Source of the DNA: Clostridium sp. MB40-C1 | GTDB taxonomy: Bacteria; Bacillota; Clostridia; Clostridiales; Clostridiaceae | Assembly: GCF_030913655.1 (NCBI RefSeq) | Contig: NZ_CP133189.1 | Span: 1,550,001 to 1,614,000 of the forward strand | Length of the DNA: 64,000 nt | Direction of reading: 5' to 3' | Shown: piece after piece, positions 53,295 to 62,907 of the stretch | How positions within the stretch are numbered: the stretch's first letter is position 1 | How the letters are laid out: the number at the start of each line of letters is the position of its first letter | Position numbers and translations under genes: made by a program | Notes under the pieces: generated by a model | Seen by the model: only the letters and a program-made list of their open reading frames with translations | Database searches by the model: none | What the model was told of the DNA's origin: nothing

Positions 53295-54320
53295 CTATTT
53301 CATGTACTTCCTTCTAAGTTGACCACAAGCTGCATTGATATCTGAACCCATTTCTCTCCTTATTGTAGTTTCTATACCTTGATTTGTCAAAATACTTTTG
53401 AATTTATTTATCTCATGAGCTTCTGATTTTCTGTACTTATTCTCTTTTATTTCATTTATAGGTATTAAATTCACATGACAATTGATTTTTTTTAATATAA
53501 AACTTAATTCTCTAGCATTTTCTTCTCTATCATTAAATCCCTTTATCAAAGCATACTCAAAAGTAATTCTTCTCTTAGTTTTATCAAAATAGTATTTGCA
53601 GGCTTCTATTATTTCTTCAATTGTATATTTATTAGCTATAGGCATAGTATTTCTTCTTATATTATCATTAGGAGCATGTAGAGAAATCGCTAAGGTTATT
53701 TGAAAATTTTCATCCGCAAGCTCTTTAATTTTAGGAACTATACCACAAGTTGATAAAGTAATATGCCTTTGGCCAATATTCACTGTATCTTCTGAATTAA
53801 CTAAGTTAATAAACTTTAAAACATTATCATAATTATCTAAAGGTTCTCCACTCCCCATTAAGACAACATTAGAAATCCTTTCTCCTATCTCGGATTGAGC
53901 CTTTAAAATTTGTGATATTATTTCACCTGAAGTTAAATTTCTTACCATTCCCTCTATAGTAGAAGCACAAAATTTACATCCCATTCTACATCCAACTTGC
54001 GTTGATACACATATTGAATTTCCATAACTATATCTCATAACAACAGATTCTATTATGTTACCATCTTCATATTTAAAAAGAAATTTTTTAGTATTATCTA
54101 TATTAGAAGTAAAAACCTCTAATACCTCAGGTATACCTATATAAAAAGCATTTTTCAATTTTTCTATAGTTTTTTTTGATATATTTGTCATTTCTTCAAA
54201 CTGAAAAACTTCCTTTTTATATATCCAATCAAAAATTTGCTTAGCCCTAAATTTGTTTTCTCCGTTATCTTCCATCCATTTTTTTAGTTCTTTTGAATCC
54301 AAATCTAAAATATTTATCAT
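53295..54320 (-). CDS. rlmN: Dual-specificity RNA methyltransferase RlmN
   Basis: Radical SAM enzyme that makes 2-methyladenosine at 23S A2503 and tRNA A37. 341 aa: the cluster motif [11 protein letters not shown] (C-x3-C-x2-C), [19 protein letters not shown], and the C-terminal Cys in INAACGQL; both reactive cysteines expected for RlmN are visible. SD GGTAGGTG places the start at ATG 54320. It follows rsmB closely. Confidence 0.95.
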   Translation of the reverse strand: MINILDLDSKELKKWMEDNGENKFRAKQIFDWIYKKEVFQFEEMTNISKKTIEKLKNAFYIGIPEVLEVFTSNIDNTKKFLFKYEDGNIIESVVMRYSYGNSICVSTQVGCRMGCKFCASTIEGMVRNLTSGEIISQILKAQSEIGERISNVVLMGSGEPLDNYDNVLKFINLVNSEDTVNIGQRHITLSTCGIVPKIKELADENFQITLAISLHAPNDNIRRNTMPIANKYTIEEIIEACKYYFDKTKRRITFEYALIKGFNDREENARELSFILKKINCHVNLIPINEIKENKYRKSEAHEINKFKSILTNQGIETTIRREMGSDINAACGQLRRKYMK

Positions 54321-54328
54321 TTCAACAC

Positions 54329-55660
54329 CTACCACTGCCTCTTTAGTCTTGTTATAAAAAATCCATCCATATATTCATTTGGTAAAATAGTAACACAGCC
54401 TTCTTCTGTATATATAAAATTATCTAATTTACCATAATATAATGGTTCTATAGAATATTGAGGATTATTCTTTAAAAACCATCTTATATTATCTTCATTT
54501 TCTTTTTTATTTAATGTACATGTAGAGTAAAGAAGTACTCCCTTGGGTTTAACATAAGTAGCTGCATTACAAAGTATTTTCCTTTGAATTTCTACTAATT
54601 CATTTAACCCTTTTAAATTTTTAGTATATTTTATTTCAGGTTTTTTTCTTATAATTCCTATACCAGAACATGGAACATCTATAAGAACAGCATCCGCTGA
54701 ATCTTTTAAATCTTCATTTAATATACTAGCATCCATATTTCTACATATTAAATTTTTTACACCTAGCCTTTTAGCATTATCTTTTACTAATTCAAGCTTA
54801 TTATTATAAATATCAAAAGCTCTTACTTCTCCTGTGTTATCCATAACTTCTGAAATATGAGTAGTTTTTCCACCTGGTGCACTGCACAAATCTAAAACAT
54901 TCATATTTTCCTTTAAATCCATAGATGGCGCTACTAACATAGCACTTTCGTCTTGAACAGTTACTAATCCTTCCTTAAATAATGGATTTAATTCAATACT
55001 CTTTCCTTTATTTATAATAATAGCTTCTGGACAAACGTACCCTTCTTCTACATTGTATCCATCTTCAATTAATTTATTATAAGCTTCATCATAACTAACT
55101 TTAAGAGCATTTACCCTTACAGTTACAGCAGGCCTTTTATTTAGTCCAGATAAAATTTTTTCAGCAATCTCATTTCCATATTGGTTTATAAATAGTTTTA
55201 CAAGCCACTTATCAAATGAATAGTTGAAGCATAAAGCTTCAACTACATTCTTCTCATTATAATATTTTTTATCTAAATTTCTTAAATAATTTCTCAAAAC
55301 ACCATTAACTAACTTGGAAGCTCCAATAGATTTTTTCTTTTTAGTGAGTTCAACAGCTTCATTTACAACAGCAAAATTAGGAATCTTATCTAAATATTTA
55401 ATCTGATATACAGACATCCTTAAAATATTTAAAATATATTCATCAATTTTATTTATTCCATTCTTAATAAAACTATTTAGTATTATATCAATTGTATATT
55501 TGTATTTTATAGTGCCATATACTATTTCTGTAATTAACCCTTTGTCATTATTGTTTAAATCACACTTGTTCAACTCATTTTTCAATACAATATTTGAATA
55601 TGAATTCTGGTTAAACACTTTATAGAGTATGTCCGCACATATTTCTCTACTGTTTTTCAT
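54329..55660 (-). CDS. rsmB: 16S rRNA (cytosine967-C5)-methyltransferase RsmB
   Basis: 443 aa: N-terminal NusB-like RNA-binding domain (to about 140) and the Rossmann methyltransferase domain with [18 protein letters not shown], the nucleophile motif [18 protein letters not shown] and [21 protein letters not shown] precedes ATG 55660. The IS605-type solo element copy 4 fills the gap to the upstream peptidase gene, ending only 27 bp from this start. Confidence 0.95.
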   Translation of the reverse strand: MKNSREICADILYKVFNQNSYSNIVLKNELNKCDLNNNDKGLITEIVYGTIKYKYTIDIILNSFIKNGINKIDEYILNILRMSVYQIKYLDKIPNFAVVNEAVELTKKKKSIGASKLVNGVLRNYLRNLDKKYYNEKNVVEALCFNYSFDKWLVKLFINQYGNEIAEKILSGLNKRPAVTVRVNALKVSYDEAYNKLIEDGYNVEEGYVCPEAIIINKGKSIELNPLFKEGLVTVQDESAMLVAPSMDLKENMNVLDLCSAPGGKTTHISEVMDNTGEVRAFDIYNNKLELVKDNAKRLGVKNLICRNMDASILNEDLKDSADAVLIDVPCSGIGIIRKKPEIKYTKNLKGLNELVEIQRKILCNAATYVKPKGVLLYSTCTLNKKENEDNIRWFLKNNPQYSIEPLYYGKLDNFIYTEEGCVTILPNEYMDGFFITRLKRQW

Positions 55661-55687
55661 TAAAATTCTCCAATCCTATATATTTAT

Positions 55688-55918
55688 CCGATATCTAACC
55701 ATTCTAATACTCCCATCGCACTCTGTGAAAGCGATTCGCACCAAATCGAAGATTTTGACTCTCTGCTTTTCTTTAAAGTGGAAGTAAAGAATAGTACGAA
55801 ACCCTGGATAACAGTTTCCCTTAAAGGATAACGGCTTCTAAGGATAAAACTCCTAAGAATCCTATTGATAACTTTCAGATGGAGTAAAACTCCATCTGAA
55901 ACCAAGAACCCTGCTTAT
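55688..55918 (+). mobile_element. IS200/IS605-type solo element, copy 4 (longest)
   Basis: A 231-bp copy after TTTAT (55683-55687), starting CCGATATCTAACCATTCTAA and ending CCCTGCTTAT (to 55918). It carries the right hairpin TTCAGATGGAGT / ACTCCATCTGAA and the shared GGATAACGGCTTCTAAGGA block, plus about 55 bp of extra sequence near the left end. Its right end lies over the stop codon of the Zn peptidase. Plus-strand orientation, opposite to the genes. Confidence 0.72.
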
Positions 55919-56595
55919 TCGTCTCTATTACTTAAAGCTAAAAGCCTTATAAGTTGTGATATAGCCATTAAAGCAGCAGCAACATATGTCATTGCAGCAG
56001 CAGTAAGAACTGATTTAGCTCCTTTTACTTCATCACCATATAATATACCTCTTTGAGATAAAATCTTAAGAGCTCTATTGGAAGCATCAAACTCTACTGG
56101 AAGAGTAATTAATTGAAATATAACCACTGCACTAAATAGATATATTCCTATATTAACCAAAGACGGTATCCTTAATATAAAACCTAAGAAAAAAATAACC
56201 CATGAAGCATTGGAACTAAAATTAACTAAAGGTACAATGGCTCCTCTTATCTGAAGTGGCGCATATTCCTTTTGATGTTGAATAGCGTGACCAGTTTCAT
56301 GAGCTGCAACTCCAATAGCGGCAATAGACGTACTTCCATAAACATCTTCTGACAATCTCATAACTCTTCCTCTAGGATCATAATGGTCTGTTAAACTTCC
56401 ACCTATTTGTTGTACAGGGACATCATATAATCCTTCAGCATCCAAAAGCATCCTAGCAACTTGGGCACCTGTATAGCCATTGATACTTCTAACTCTTGAA
56501 TATTTATAGAAAGCAGATTTAACTTTCATTTGTGCCCATAAAGAAATCAACATTGCAGGTATTAAAATAATAAAAGTTGAATCAAATATTGGCAT
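55915..56595 (-). CDS. YugP-family neutral zinc metallopeptidase
   Basis: A 226-aa membrane-bound zinc protease (DUF/PF04298 family). An N-terminal helix (about 5-25), YDPRGRVMRLSEDVY, the zinc site HETGHAIQH near residue 109, then three further hydrophobic segments. The Bacillus homologue YugP has similar length; its substrate is unknown. SD AGGAGGAAG. The gene sits between rsmB and fmt, where many clostridia keep it. Its TAA stop (55915-55917) coincides with the right-end pentamer of the solo element, yet the protein does not look truncated. Confidence 0.88.
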   Translation of the reverse strand: MPIFDSTFIILIPAMLISLWAQMKVKSAFYKYSRVRSINGYTGAQVARMLLDAEGLYDVPVQQIGGSLTDHYDPRGRVMRLSEDVYGSTSIAAIGVAAHETGHAIQHQKEYAPLQIRGAIVPLVNFSSNASWVIFFLGFILRIPSLVNIGIYLFSAVVIFQLITLPVEFDASNRALKILSQRGILYGDEVKGAKSVLTAAAMTYVAAALMAISQLIRLLALSNRDE

Positions 56596-56645
56596 ATGTC
56601 TTCCTCCTTTAATTAAAAAATCACTTGAATTTGTATTTCTTATTT

Positions 56646-56695
56646 AGAACTGTTTTAGAAATTATGTCAATTCAACAATTTATTAAACCACAGCC
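56646..56695. repeat. Short hairpin repeat, copy R5
   Basis: AACTGTTTTAGAAATTATG and CAACAATTTATTAAACCACAGCC correspond to both halves of R1 with several changes. MITE copy B follows after TTA, so the two repeats are adjacent. Confidence 0.45.
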
Positions 56696-56698
56696 TTA

Positions 56699-56855
56699 GG
56701 CATATGAAAATAAATAACAAGTCAAAGATGCAACGAATATTTTGTGAAATACAATGACTTTGGATCTGCTAATAGTTATTCTATTAGTAGGTTTCAAGGA
56801 AGAAGTAGTTCACAAAAATACCAGTATACTGGCTAGTTATTTATTTGAATGTGCC
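56699..56855. mobile_element. MITE copy B, 157 bp, at the fmt stop codon
   Basis: Bounded by TTA on each side (56696-56698 and 56856-56858), consistent with a 3-bp target duplication. Ends GGCATATGAAAATAAATAAC and GTTATTTATTTGAATGTGCC-like are inverted repeats. In reverse complement it aligns along its whole length with MITE copy A. The right TTA is the fmt stop codon (TAA on minus), so the insertion hit the stop and restored it. Confidence 0.75.
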
Positions 56856-57785
56856 TTAACTCAAAACAAAACCTTCTTCTATACTGTTACCACGAATATA
56901 TTGTTCCACTTTTAAAACCTTTTTACCTGGGAATTGAATTTCTTTTACAAGTAAGCACCCTTTTCCACAAGATATTTTTATACCTTCTTTTGAAACATTT
57001 ACTATGGTTCCAGGGTCGTTTTTGCATTCTTCTTCTAAAACTTCCGCTTTATATATTTTCATGGCATCCCCATTATAATGGGTATAAGCTACTGGCCATG
57101 GATTTAATCCTCTTATAAGATTGTTAACTTCTTTAGAATTTAATTTCCAATCTATTAATCCTGTTTTTTTATCTAGCATAGAAGCATAATCTGTAGTTGT
57201 TTCTCCTTGCTTTACCCTAGATATACTTCCTTCTAAAATGCCTTTTATGGTATCTACAAGTAACTTGCCTCCATCTTTCATTAAGATATCATGTAACTCT
57301 CCCGCTGTCATATCTTTTGTAATTTCAACTTCCTGCTTTAAAAGCATATCGCCAGTATCTAAACCTTCATCCATCATCATGGTAGTGTTTCCACTTTTTG
57401 TTTCTCCCTTGATAATAGCCCAGTTTATTGGTGCTGCTCCTCTATATTTAGGAAGTAATGAAGCATGTAAATTTATACATCCATATTTAGGAATATCTAA
57501 AATTTCCTTAGATAATATCTGACCATAAGCAACAACAATTATAAAATCTGGATTCATATTTTTAAGTTCTTGTATAACTTCAACCTCTTTTCTCAATTTA
57601 ACTGGTTGATATACAGGAATGTCATATTTCAATGCAAGTTCCTTTATAGAAGACATTCCTAATTTTTTTCCTCTTCCTTTAGGTTTATCTGGTTGAGTAA
57701 AAACAGCTTTAACTCCAAACTCATCAATTAAAGCTTGAAGAGAAGGAACTGCAAACTCAGGAGTCCCCATAAACACAATATTCAT
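56856..57785 (-). CDS. fmt: Methionyl-tRNA formyltransferase
   Basis: Formylates initiator Met-tRNA. 309 aa with [14 protein letters not shown], the catalytic [20 protein letters not shown] and [11 protein letters not shown], then the C-terminal tRNA-binding domain. ATG 57785 has SD GAGG in the end of def, whose stop is 1 nt upstream: tight coupling of deformylase and formyltransferase. A MITE abuts the stop codon. Confidence 0.96.
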   Translation of the reverse strand: MNIVFMGTPEFAVPSLQALIDEFGVKAVFTQPDKPKGRGKKLGMSSIKELALKYDIPVYQPVKLRKEVEVIQELKNMNPDFIIVVAYGQILSKEILDIPKYGCINLHASLLPKYRGAAPINWAIIKGETKSGNTTMMMDEGLDTGDMLLKQEVEITKDMTAGELHDILMKDGGKLLVDTIKGILEGSISRVKQGETTTDYASMLDKKTGLIDWKLNSKEVNNLIRGLNPWPVAYTHYNGDAMKIYKAEVLEEECKNDPGTIVNVSKEGIKISCGKGCLLVKEIQFPGKKVLKVEQYIRGNSIEEGFVLS

Positions 57786-57786
57786 T

Positions 57787-58242
57787 TTAATTTTCCTCAC
57801 TTTCTTCTAATACCTTATCTATGAAAAGAACTCCATTTAAATGATCTATTTCATGGCAAAATGCTCTTGCAAGAAGTTCTTCTCCTTCTATTTCAACCTC
57901 TTCACCTTTTTCATTTAATGCTCTTACAGTTACTTTAAATGGCCTCTCTACTTTCCCTTGTTCTCCTGGAACACTTAAGCATCCTTCAAAGTCAATTTGA
58001 CTTCCTTCATATTTTACTATTTCTGGGTTAATTAAAACTATAGGACCATTTCCAACATCTATTACCACTACTCTCTTAAGTATACCTACTTGAGGTGCTG
58101 CTAAACCCACTCCATCTGCAGCATACATAGTCTCTATCATATCATTTATTAAAATTAAAGTTCTATCATCAAGTTCTTTAACTTCTCTTGATTTCTTTCT
58201 TAGTATTTCGTCTCCTTCAGTTCTTATATTTCTTATTGCCAT
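57787..58242 (-). CDS. def: Peptide deformylase
   Basis: Removes the formyl group from nascent proteins. 151 aa with all three motifs: [18 protein letters not shown] and HEIDHLNG (metal ligands Cys and two His). SD GGAGG places the start at ATG 58242; the longer frame to 58257 overlaps the SD. Order priA-def-fmt as in Bacillus. Confidence 0.96.
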   Translation of the reverse strand: MAIRNIRTEGDEILRKKSREVKELDDRTLILINDMIETMYAADGVGLAAPQVGILKRVVVIDVGNGPIVLINPEIVKYEGSQIDFEGCLSVPGEQGKVERPFKVTVRALNEKGEEVEIEGEELLARAFCHEIDHLNGVLFIDKVLEESEEN

Positions 58243-58322
58243 TCTAAAAACCTCCAATATATTAATTCTAATTTTTTATTTTTAATATAAATCATTTTAT
58301 AACATATAAAGATCCAATGTAT

Positions 58323-60521
58323 TTATAATAAACTACCTGGATTTATATCAACACTTACCTTTACATCTCTATAAACATCTTTTAAATTTTTATATACTAT
58401 ATCTTTTATATTAAGAGCCACCTCATTATTAAAATTTCCTTTAATTAATATTTGCCATCTAAAATGTTCCTTTATTTTAGATAAAACACAAGGACATGGT
58501 CCCAATATTTCTATTTTATCATTATTTTTTAATACGTCTTTTAATATTATACCAATATTTTGTATACTTTTTATTAACAAATTTTCATTTTTGCTACTAA
58601 AATTAATAAGTAAAATCTTAGTAAAAGGTGGGTAATTCATATTATATCGTATACCTATCTCTTCTTTATAAAAACTATCGAAATCATTTTGTGAAGCACA
58701 CTTGATGCTATAGCTATCTGGATTATAGGTTTGAAGAATTACTTTACCTTTTTTCTTTCCTCTTCCCGCTCTTCCTGCCACCTGTGTTATTAGCTGAAAA
58801 GTTCTCTCTCCAGACCTAAAATCAGGTAAATTAAGAGATATATCTGCTGCAATAATTCCTACTAAAGTAACATTTTTAAAGTCTAGTCCTTTTGTTACCA
58901 TCTGAGTCCCTATTAATATATCAGCCTCTTCATTTTTAAAAGCATTATAAATATCTTCATAAGAATTTTTCTTTCTTGTAGTATCAAAATCCATTCTTAA
59001 AACTCTAGCTTGAGGAAACTTCTTTTTTACTTCTTCTTCAATTTTTTCTGTACCTACTCCAAAATATTTAACATACTTACTTCCACACTTAGGACACACT
59101 TTACTTACTGGATAACTCTTGCCGCAATAGTGACAACTTAAATAATTATTATGATGATATGTTAAAGATATGTCACAACTTTCACATTTAAATACATATC
59201 CACATTTTCTGCAAGAAACAAAAGTAGAAAAACCTCTTCTATTTAAAAATAAAATTATTTGTTCTTTATTGATTAAAGAGTTATTTATACCATTATATAA
59301 TTCCTCACTAAAAATAGACTTATTATTTTTCATTAACTCTTCTCTCATATCAACAATATTAATATCAGGCATTAAAGCTCCATCTGCTCTTTTAGTTAAT
59401 TTTATAAGCTGTATCTCTTTATTCAAAGACCTATAATAAGTTTCTATTGATGGAGTTGCTGAACCTAAAATCACCTTGCATCCTTCTATATTAGATTTAA
59501 TCTCAGCTATTTCTCTTGCAGTGTATTTAGGATTACTATCCGATTTGTAACTTCCTTCGTGTTCCTCGTCTATTATAATCATACCCAAATTATCAAAAGG
59601 CAAAAATATCGCTGATCTTGCCCCAATTGCAACTTTAACTTGCTTATTCTTAACCCTAAGCCATTCATCATATCTTTCTCCATCAGATAATCTACTATGA
59701 AATACAGCAATATTCTTTCCAAATCTACCTTTAAATCTTTCTACCATCTGTGGTGTTAAAGAAATCTCTGGTACTAACATTACACATTCTTTGTTTTCTT
59801 CTATCATATTTTTTACTAAATTCATATAAATCTCGGTTTTGCCACTACCTGTTACTCCATAAATAAAGAATACTTTACTATTAGATTCCATTATTGTATT
59901 CACAGCATTTTGTTGTTCTAAATTTAAAATTTTCTCACTGTAATCAGAATATTCCCTTGAATTATATCTATTAACTATAGTTTTATTAGTTAATAAAAAA
60001 TTATGTTTTATCAAAGTGTTTATAGATGATAATGAAACTTGAAACTTCCTACTTATTTCAGTTTTCGAATAAATTCCATTATTTTTTTCTACAATTTCAT
60101 GTATTAACTTATAGGAATCTTTAAGAAATTTCCCTTCTAAATCTTTTCCTAAAAGCACTGTCTCTTTTACCTTGTTTTTAATTCCTTTAATTATACCTGT
60201 AGGTAAAAACACTTTTATACAATCTAGATAAGTACATAAATATCTATTTCTCATTTCTCTTATAAGTTTAACATCATTTTCTCTAATTACAGTAAATTCG
60301 TCACAAATATTACTTATATACTTTAATGACACTGAGTTAGAACATTCCTCATAAAGTTCTAATACAAACCCATCTATTTTTCTATTCCCTTTTCCAAAAG
60401 GAACCTTAACTCTATGCCCTATTTTTATTTTTGATAATAAATCTTCTGGTATTTTATATGTAAAAATTTTATCTACTTGAAATGACTCATTATTAACTAC
60501 TACTCCCGCATATTGATACAC
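58323..60521 (-). CDS. priA: Primosomal protein N' (replication restart helicase PriA)
   Basis: Rebuilds replication forks. About 732 aa: N-terminal DNA-binding domain, Walker A YGVTGSGKTEIY near residue 220, DEEHEGSYKSD, helicase C-terminal motifs (GTQMVTKGLDF, QVAGRAGRG) and the double zinc site CRKCGYVFKCESC ... CHYCGKSYPVSKVCPKCGS. The GTG at 60521 is well spaced from SD AAAGGGTG; the GTG three codons earlier lies in it. Confidence 0.95.
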   Translation of the reverse strand: MYQYAGVVVNNESFQVDKIFTYKIPEDLLSKIKIGHRVKVPFGKGNRKIDGFVLELYEECSNSVSLKYISNICDEFTVIRENDVKLIREMRNRYLCTYLDCIKVFLPTGIIKGIKNKVKETVLLGKDLEGKFLKDSYKLIHEIVEKNNGIYSKTEISRKFQVSLSSINTLIKHNFLLTNKTIVNRYNSREYSDYSEKILNLEQQNAVNTIMESNSKVFFIYGVTGSGKTEIYMNLVKNMIEENKECVMLVPEISLTPQMVERFKGRFGKNIAVFHSRLSDGERYDEWLRVKNKQVKVAIGARSAIFLPFDNLGMIIIDEEHEGSYKSDSNPKYTAREIAEIKSNIEGCKVILGSATPSIETYYRSLNKEIQLIKLTKRADGALMPDINIVDMREELMKNNKSIFSEELYNGINNSLINKEQIILFLNRRGFSTFVSCRKCGYVFKCESCDISLTYHHNNYLSCHYCGKSYPVSKVCPKCGSKYVKYFGVGTEKIEEEVKKKFPQARVLRMDFDTTRKKNSYEDIYNAFKNEEADILIGTQMVTKGLDFKNVTLVGIIAADISLNLPDFRSGERTFQLITQVAGRAGRGKKKGKVILQTYNPDSYSIKCASQNDFDSFYKEEIGIRYNMNYPPFTKILLINFSSKNENLLIKSIQNIGIILKDVLKNNDKIEILGPCPCVLSKIKEHFRWQILIKGNFNNEVALNIKDIVYKNLKDVYRDVKVSVDINPGSLL

Positions 60522-60581
60522 TTGTTTCACCCTTTATTTAAACTTCCTTATTTAATAAAAATTAAACCTCATAACTACAAG

Positions 60582-60604
60582 AAAAAAGCGCGTTAGCGCT
60601 TTTT
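60582..60604 (-). terminator. coaBC terminator
   Basis: On minus, AAAAAGCGC taac GCGCTTTTTT begins at the coaBC stop codon: an intrinsic terminator separating the yicC-coaBC unit from priA. Confidence 0.85.
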
Positions 60605-61783
60605 ATTAATTATATTAAGTAACTCACGTGCTATTTTTTTCTTACTCATCTTTTCTAATGGTATGATTTTACCATCTTTACACAACACATTTACTCTATT
60701 GTCATTAGATGCAAAGCCTGTATCACTACAAGTAATATCATTAGCAACTATGTAATCCAAATTCTTTTTCTCAAGTTTACCCTTTGCATTTTCAAGTAAA
60801 TCATGACTTTCTGCTGCAAAACCGATTAAAATTTGATTCTTTTTCTTTGAGCCAAGTCTTTTTAGTATATCTGTATCTTTTTCTAATAAAAGATTAAACT
60901 CATCTTCGCTCTTCTTTATTTTTTTATCAGAATATTTTTTAGGTTTATAATCAGCTACAGCTGCAGCTTTTATTACAATATCTGCCCATTCAAAGTTATT
61001 CTCGACAGCCTTTAGCATTTCTTCATTAGTTGAAATATTTACAGTTTTCATACCAAAAGGTTTTTCAATGCTACTAGGACCTGAAATTAATATTACTTCT
61101 GCTCCTCTATCTCTTGCTTCTTCTGCAATAGCATATCCCATCTTGCCACTAGATCTATTAGTTATATATCTTACAGGATCTAACGGCGCAATAGTAGGTC
61201 CTGCTGTTACTAATACCTTTTTACCTTTTAGATCTTTTATATCATATAACATACTTATTATAGTATCTGAAATTAATTTAGTATCTGCAAGCTTACCAGC
61301 ACCAACATCTCCACAGGCAAGTCTTCCACTTTCTGGTTCAATAAATTTGTATCCATATTGTTTTAATTTTATAATATTATCTTGAACTATAGGATTTAAA
61401 AACATATTAGTATTAGCTGCTGGCGCAAAAACTATAGGTGCTTTAGTCGCCATTATTGTAGTAGAAAGCATATCGTCTGCAATTCCACAAGCAACTTTTC
61501 CTAATATATTTGCCGTAGCAGGAACAACAACCATCAAATCCGCTTTTTTCGCTAATGATATATGTTGTATTTCCCAAGCCTTAGGTTCAGCAAACATATC
61601 AACTATAACCATATTTTGACTTAATGATTGAAACGACATAGGACTTACAAACTTTGCTGCATGTTCAGTCATTATAACATGTACATCTATGTCCTCTTTT
61701 TTTAACCTACTGACAACATCTAGGGCTTTATAAACCGCTATTCCCCCAGTCACCCCAAGAACTACTGTTTTCTTACTATCCAT
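60593..61783 (-). CDS. coaBC: Bifunctional phosphopantothenoylcysteine decarboxylase/synthetase
   Basis: Two steps of CoA synthesis. 396 aa: flavoprotein CoaC half with VLGVTGGIAVYKALDVVSRL, PMSFQSLSQN, APAANTNM and the substrate-clamp CGDVGAGKLAD; CoaB half with VLVTAGPTIAPLDPVRYITNRSSGKMG and AAAVADYKP. Starts 1 nt behind rpoZ. CoaD is at 39835. Confidence 0.96.
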   Translation of the reverse strand: MDSKKTVVLGVTGGIAVYKALDVVSRLKKEDIDVHVIMTEHAAKFVSPMSFQSLSQNMVIVDMFAEPKAWEIQHISLAKKADLMVVVPATANILGKVACGIADDMLSTTIMATKAPIVFAPAANTNMFLNPIVQDNIIKLKQYGYKFIEPESGRLACGDVGAGKLADTKLISDTIISMLYDIKDLKGKKVLVTAGPTIAPLDPVRYITNRSSGKMGYAIAEEARDRGAEVILISGPSSIEKPFGMKTVNISTNEEMLKAVENNFEWADIVIKAAAVADYKPKKYSDKKIKKSEDEFNLLLEKDTDILKRLGSKKKNQILIGFAAESHDLLENAKGKLEKKNLDYIVANDITCSDTGFASNDNRVNVLCKDGKIIPLEKMSKKKIARELLNIINKKR

Positions 61784-61784
61784 T

Positions 61785-62006
61785 TTACTTTATTCCTTCC
61801 ACTAAAGATTTATATAAAACCTTTCCTTCGTTAACTTCATTTATTGCCATAGTAAGCGGCTTTACATTTTCATCAATGTTTACTAATACTGTCTCTCCAT
61901 CAATTAACTGCCTTGCTCTTTTAGAAGTTACAGTAACTAAAGAATATCTGTTATCAACTTTGTCTAGTAAATCAACAATTGATGGATTAATCATTGAGTT
62001 GTTCAT
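61785..62006 (-). CDS. rpoZ: RNA polymerase omega subunit
   Basis: A 73-aa omega with MINPSIVDLLDKVDNRYSLV and SKRARQLIDGE. SD GGAGGG lies inside the end of gmk, whose last 20 nt it overlaps; ATG 62006 (or the ATG at 61994) is the start. The gmk-rpoZ-coaBC run is canonical. Confidence 0.95.
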   Translation of the reverse strand: MNNSMINPSIVDLLDKVDNRYSLVTVTSKRARQLIDGETVLVNIDENVKPLTMAINEVNEGKVLYKSLVEGIK

Positions 62007-62619
62007 GAATTAGTCCCTCCTTAGAAAAAATATTATTTTTTATTCTCTCAACACTACATTTTTCTGCTGTTATTATACTCTTAATCTTTTCAACAGCCGT
62101 ATTTACATCATCATTAACCACTGCATAATTATATCTAGATACATAATTTATCTCTTTATATGCAGCTTTAAATCTTGTCATTAAAGACTCTTGTGTTTCA
62201 CTGCCTCTTTTGATTATTCTATTTTTCAATTCTTCCATACTTGGAGGTAAAATAAAAATAAATAATCCTTCAGCGTAATTTTCTTTTACTTTCAAAGCAC
62301 CTTGAATATCTATTTCTAATATTACATCTTTCCCATCATTTAGTTTTTCTATAACCTTAGATTTAGGAGTTCCATAATAATTTCCATAAACTTCTGCATA
62401 TTCAAGAAAATCCTCTTCATCTACCTTTTTTATAAATTCATCTTTAGTAAGAAAATAGTAATTTTCACCTTCAACTTCTCCTTTTCTCGGAGATCTTGTA
62501 GTTGCTGAAACTGAAATCCATAAATCATTTTTTTTAAGAAGCTCTTTGCAAATAGTACCTTTACCTGCACCAGATGGTCCTGATATTACAATTAATAATC
62601 CTTTTTTGTTTAATTCCAT
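61987..62619 (-). CDS. gmk: Guanylate kinase
   Basis: Phosphorylates GMP to GDP. 210 aa with P-loop SGPSGAGKGT at 13-22, SATTRSPRKGEVEGENYYF and EIDIQGALKVKE. Starts in the TAATG overlap with remA. Sits with nucleotide and transcription genes; it and guaD both serve guanine metabolism though far apart. Confidence 0.97.
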   Translation of the reverse strand: MELNKKGLLIVISGPSGAGKGTICKELLKKNDLWISVSATTRSPRKGEVEGENYYFLTKDEFIKKVDEEDFLEYAEVYGNYYGTPKSKVIEKLNDGKDVILEIDIQGALKVKENYAEGLFIFILPPSMEELKNRIIKRGSETQESLMTRFKAAYKEINYVSRYNYAVVNDDVNTAVEKIKSIITAEKCSVERIKNNIFSKEGLIHEQLND

Positions 62620-62894
62620 TATTCATCAGCCTCATCAATACTTACTTCACCTTTTGATGATAATCTATGAGCTACTGTTTCTGGTTGAACGGCTGATAAT
62701 ATTACATGATCACTATCAGTTATAATTACTGCTCTTGTTCTTCTACCATAAGTAGCATCAATAAGCATCCCTCTGTCCCTAGCTTCTTGGATTATTCTTT
62801 TAATTGGTGCAGATTCAGGACTTACAATTGCCACTAATCTATTTGCGGAAACAATATTTCCAAATCCAATGTTTATTAACTTTATGCCCATGAT
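62619..62894 (-). CDS. remA: RemA/YlzA-type DNA-binding regulator
   Basis: A 91-aa protein matching RemA, which in Bacillus activates biofilm matrix operons and osmoprotection genes. [32 protein letters not shown] is near-invariant in the family. SD GGGAGGG favours ATG 62894 over the longer frame to 62915. It lies between yicC and gmk as in nearly all Firmicutes, including species without a matrix. Confidence 0.95.
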   Translation of the reverse strand: MMGIKLINIGFGNIVSANRLVAIVSPESAPIKRIIQEARDRGMLIDATYGRRTRAVIITDSDHVILSAVQPETVAHRLSSKGEVSIDEADE

Positions 62895-62907
62895 GGCCCT
62901 CCCACTA

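Noticed and set aside
55684-55905. 73-codon minus-strand frame
   Set aside because: It lies wholly inside the IS605-type solo element and reads through its hairpins; no SD.
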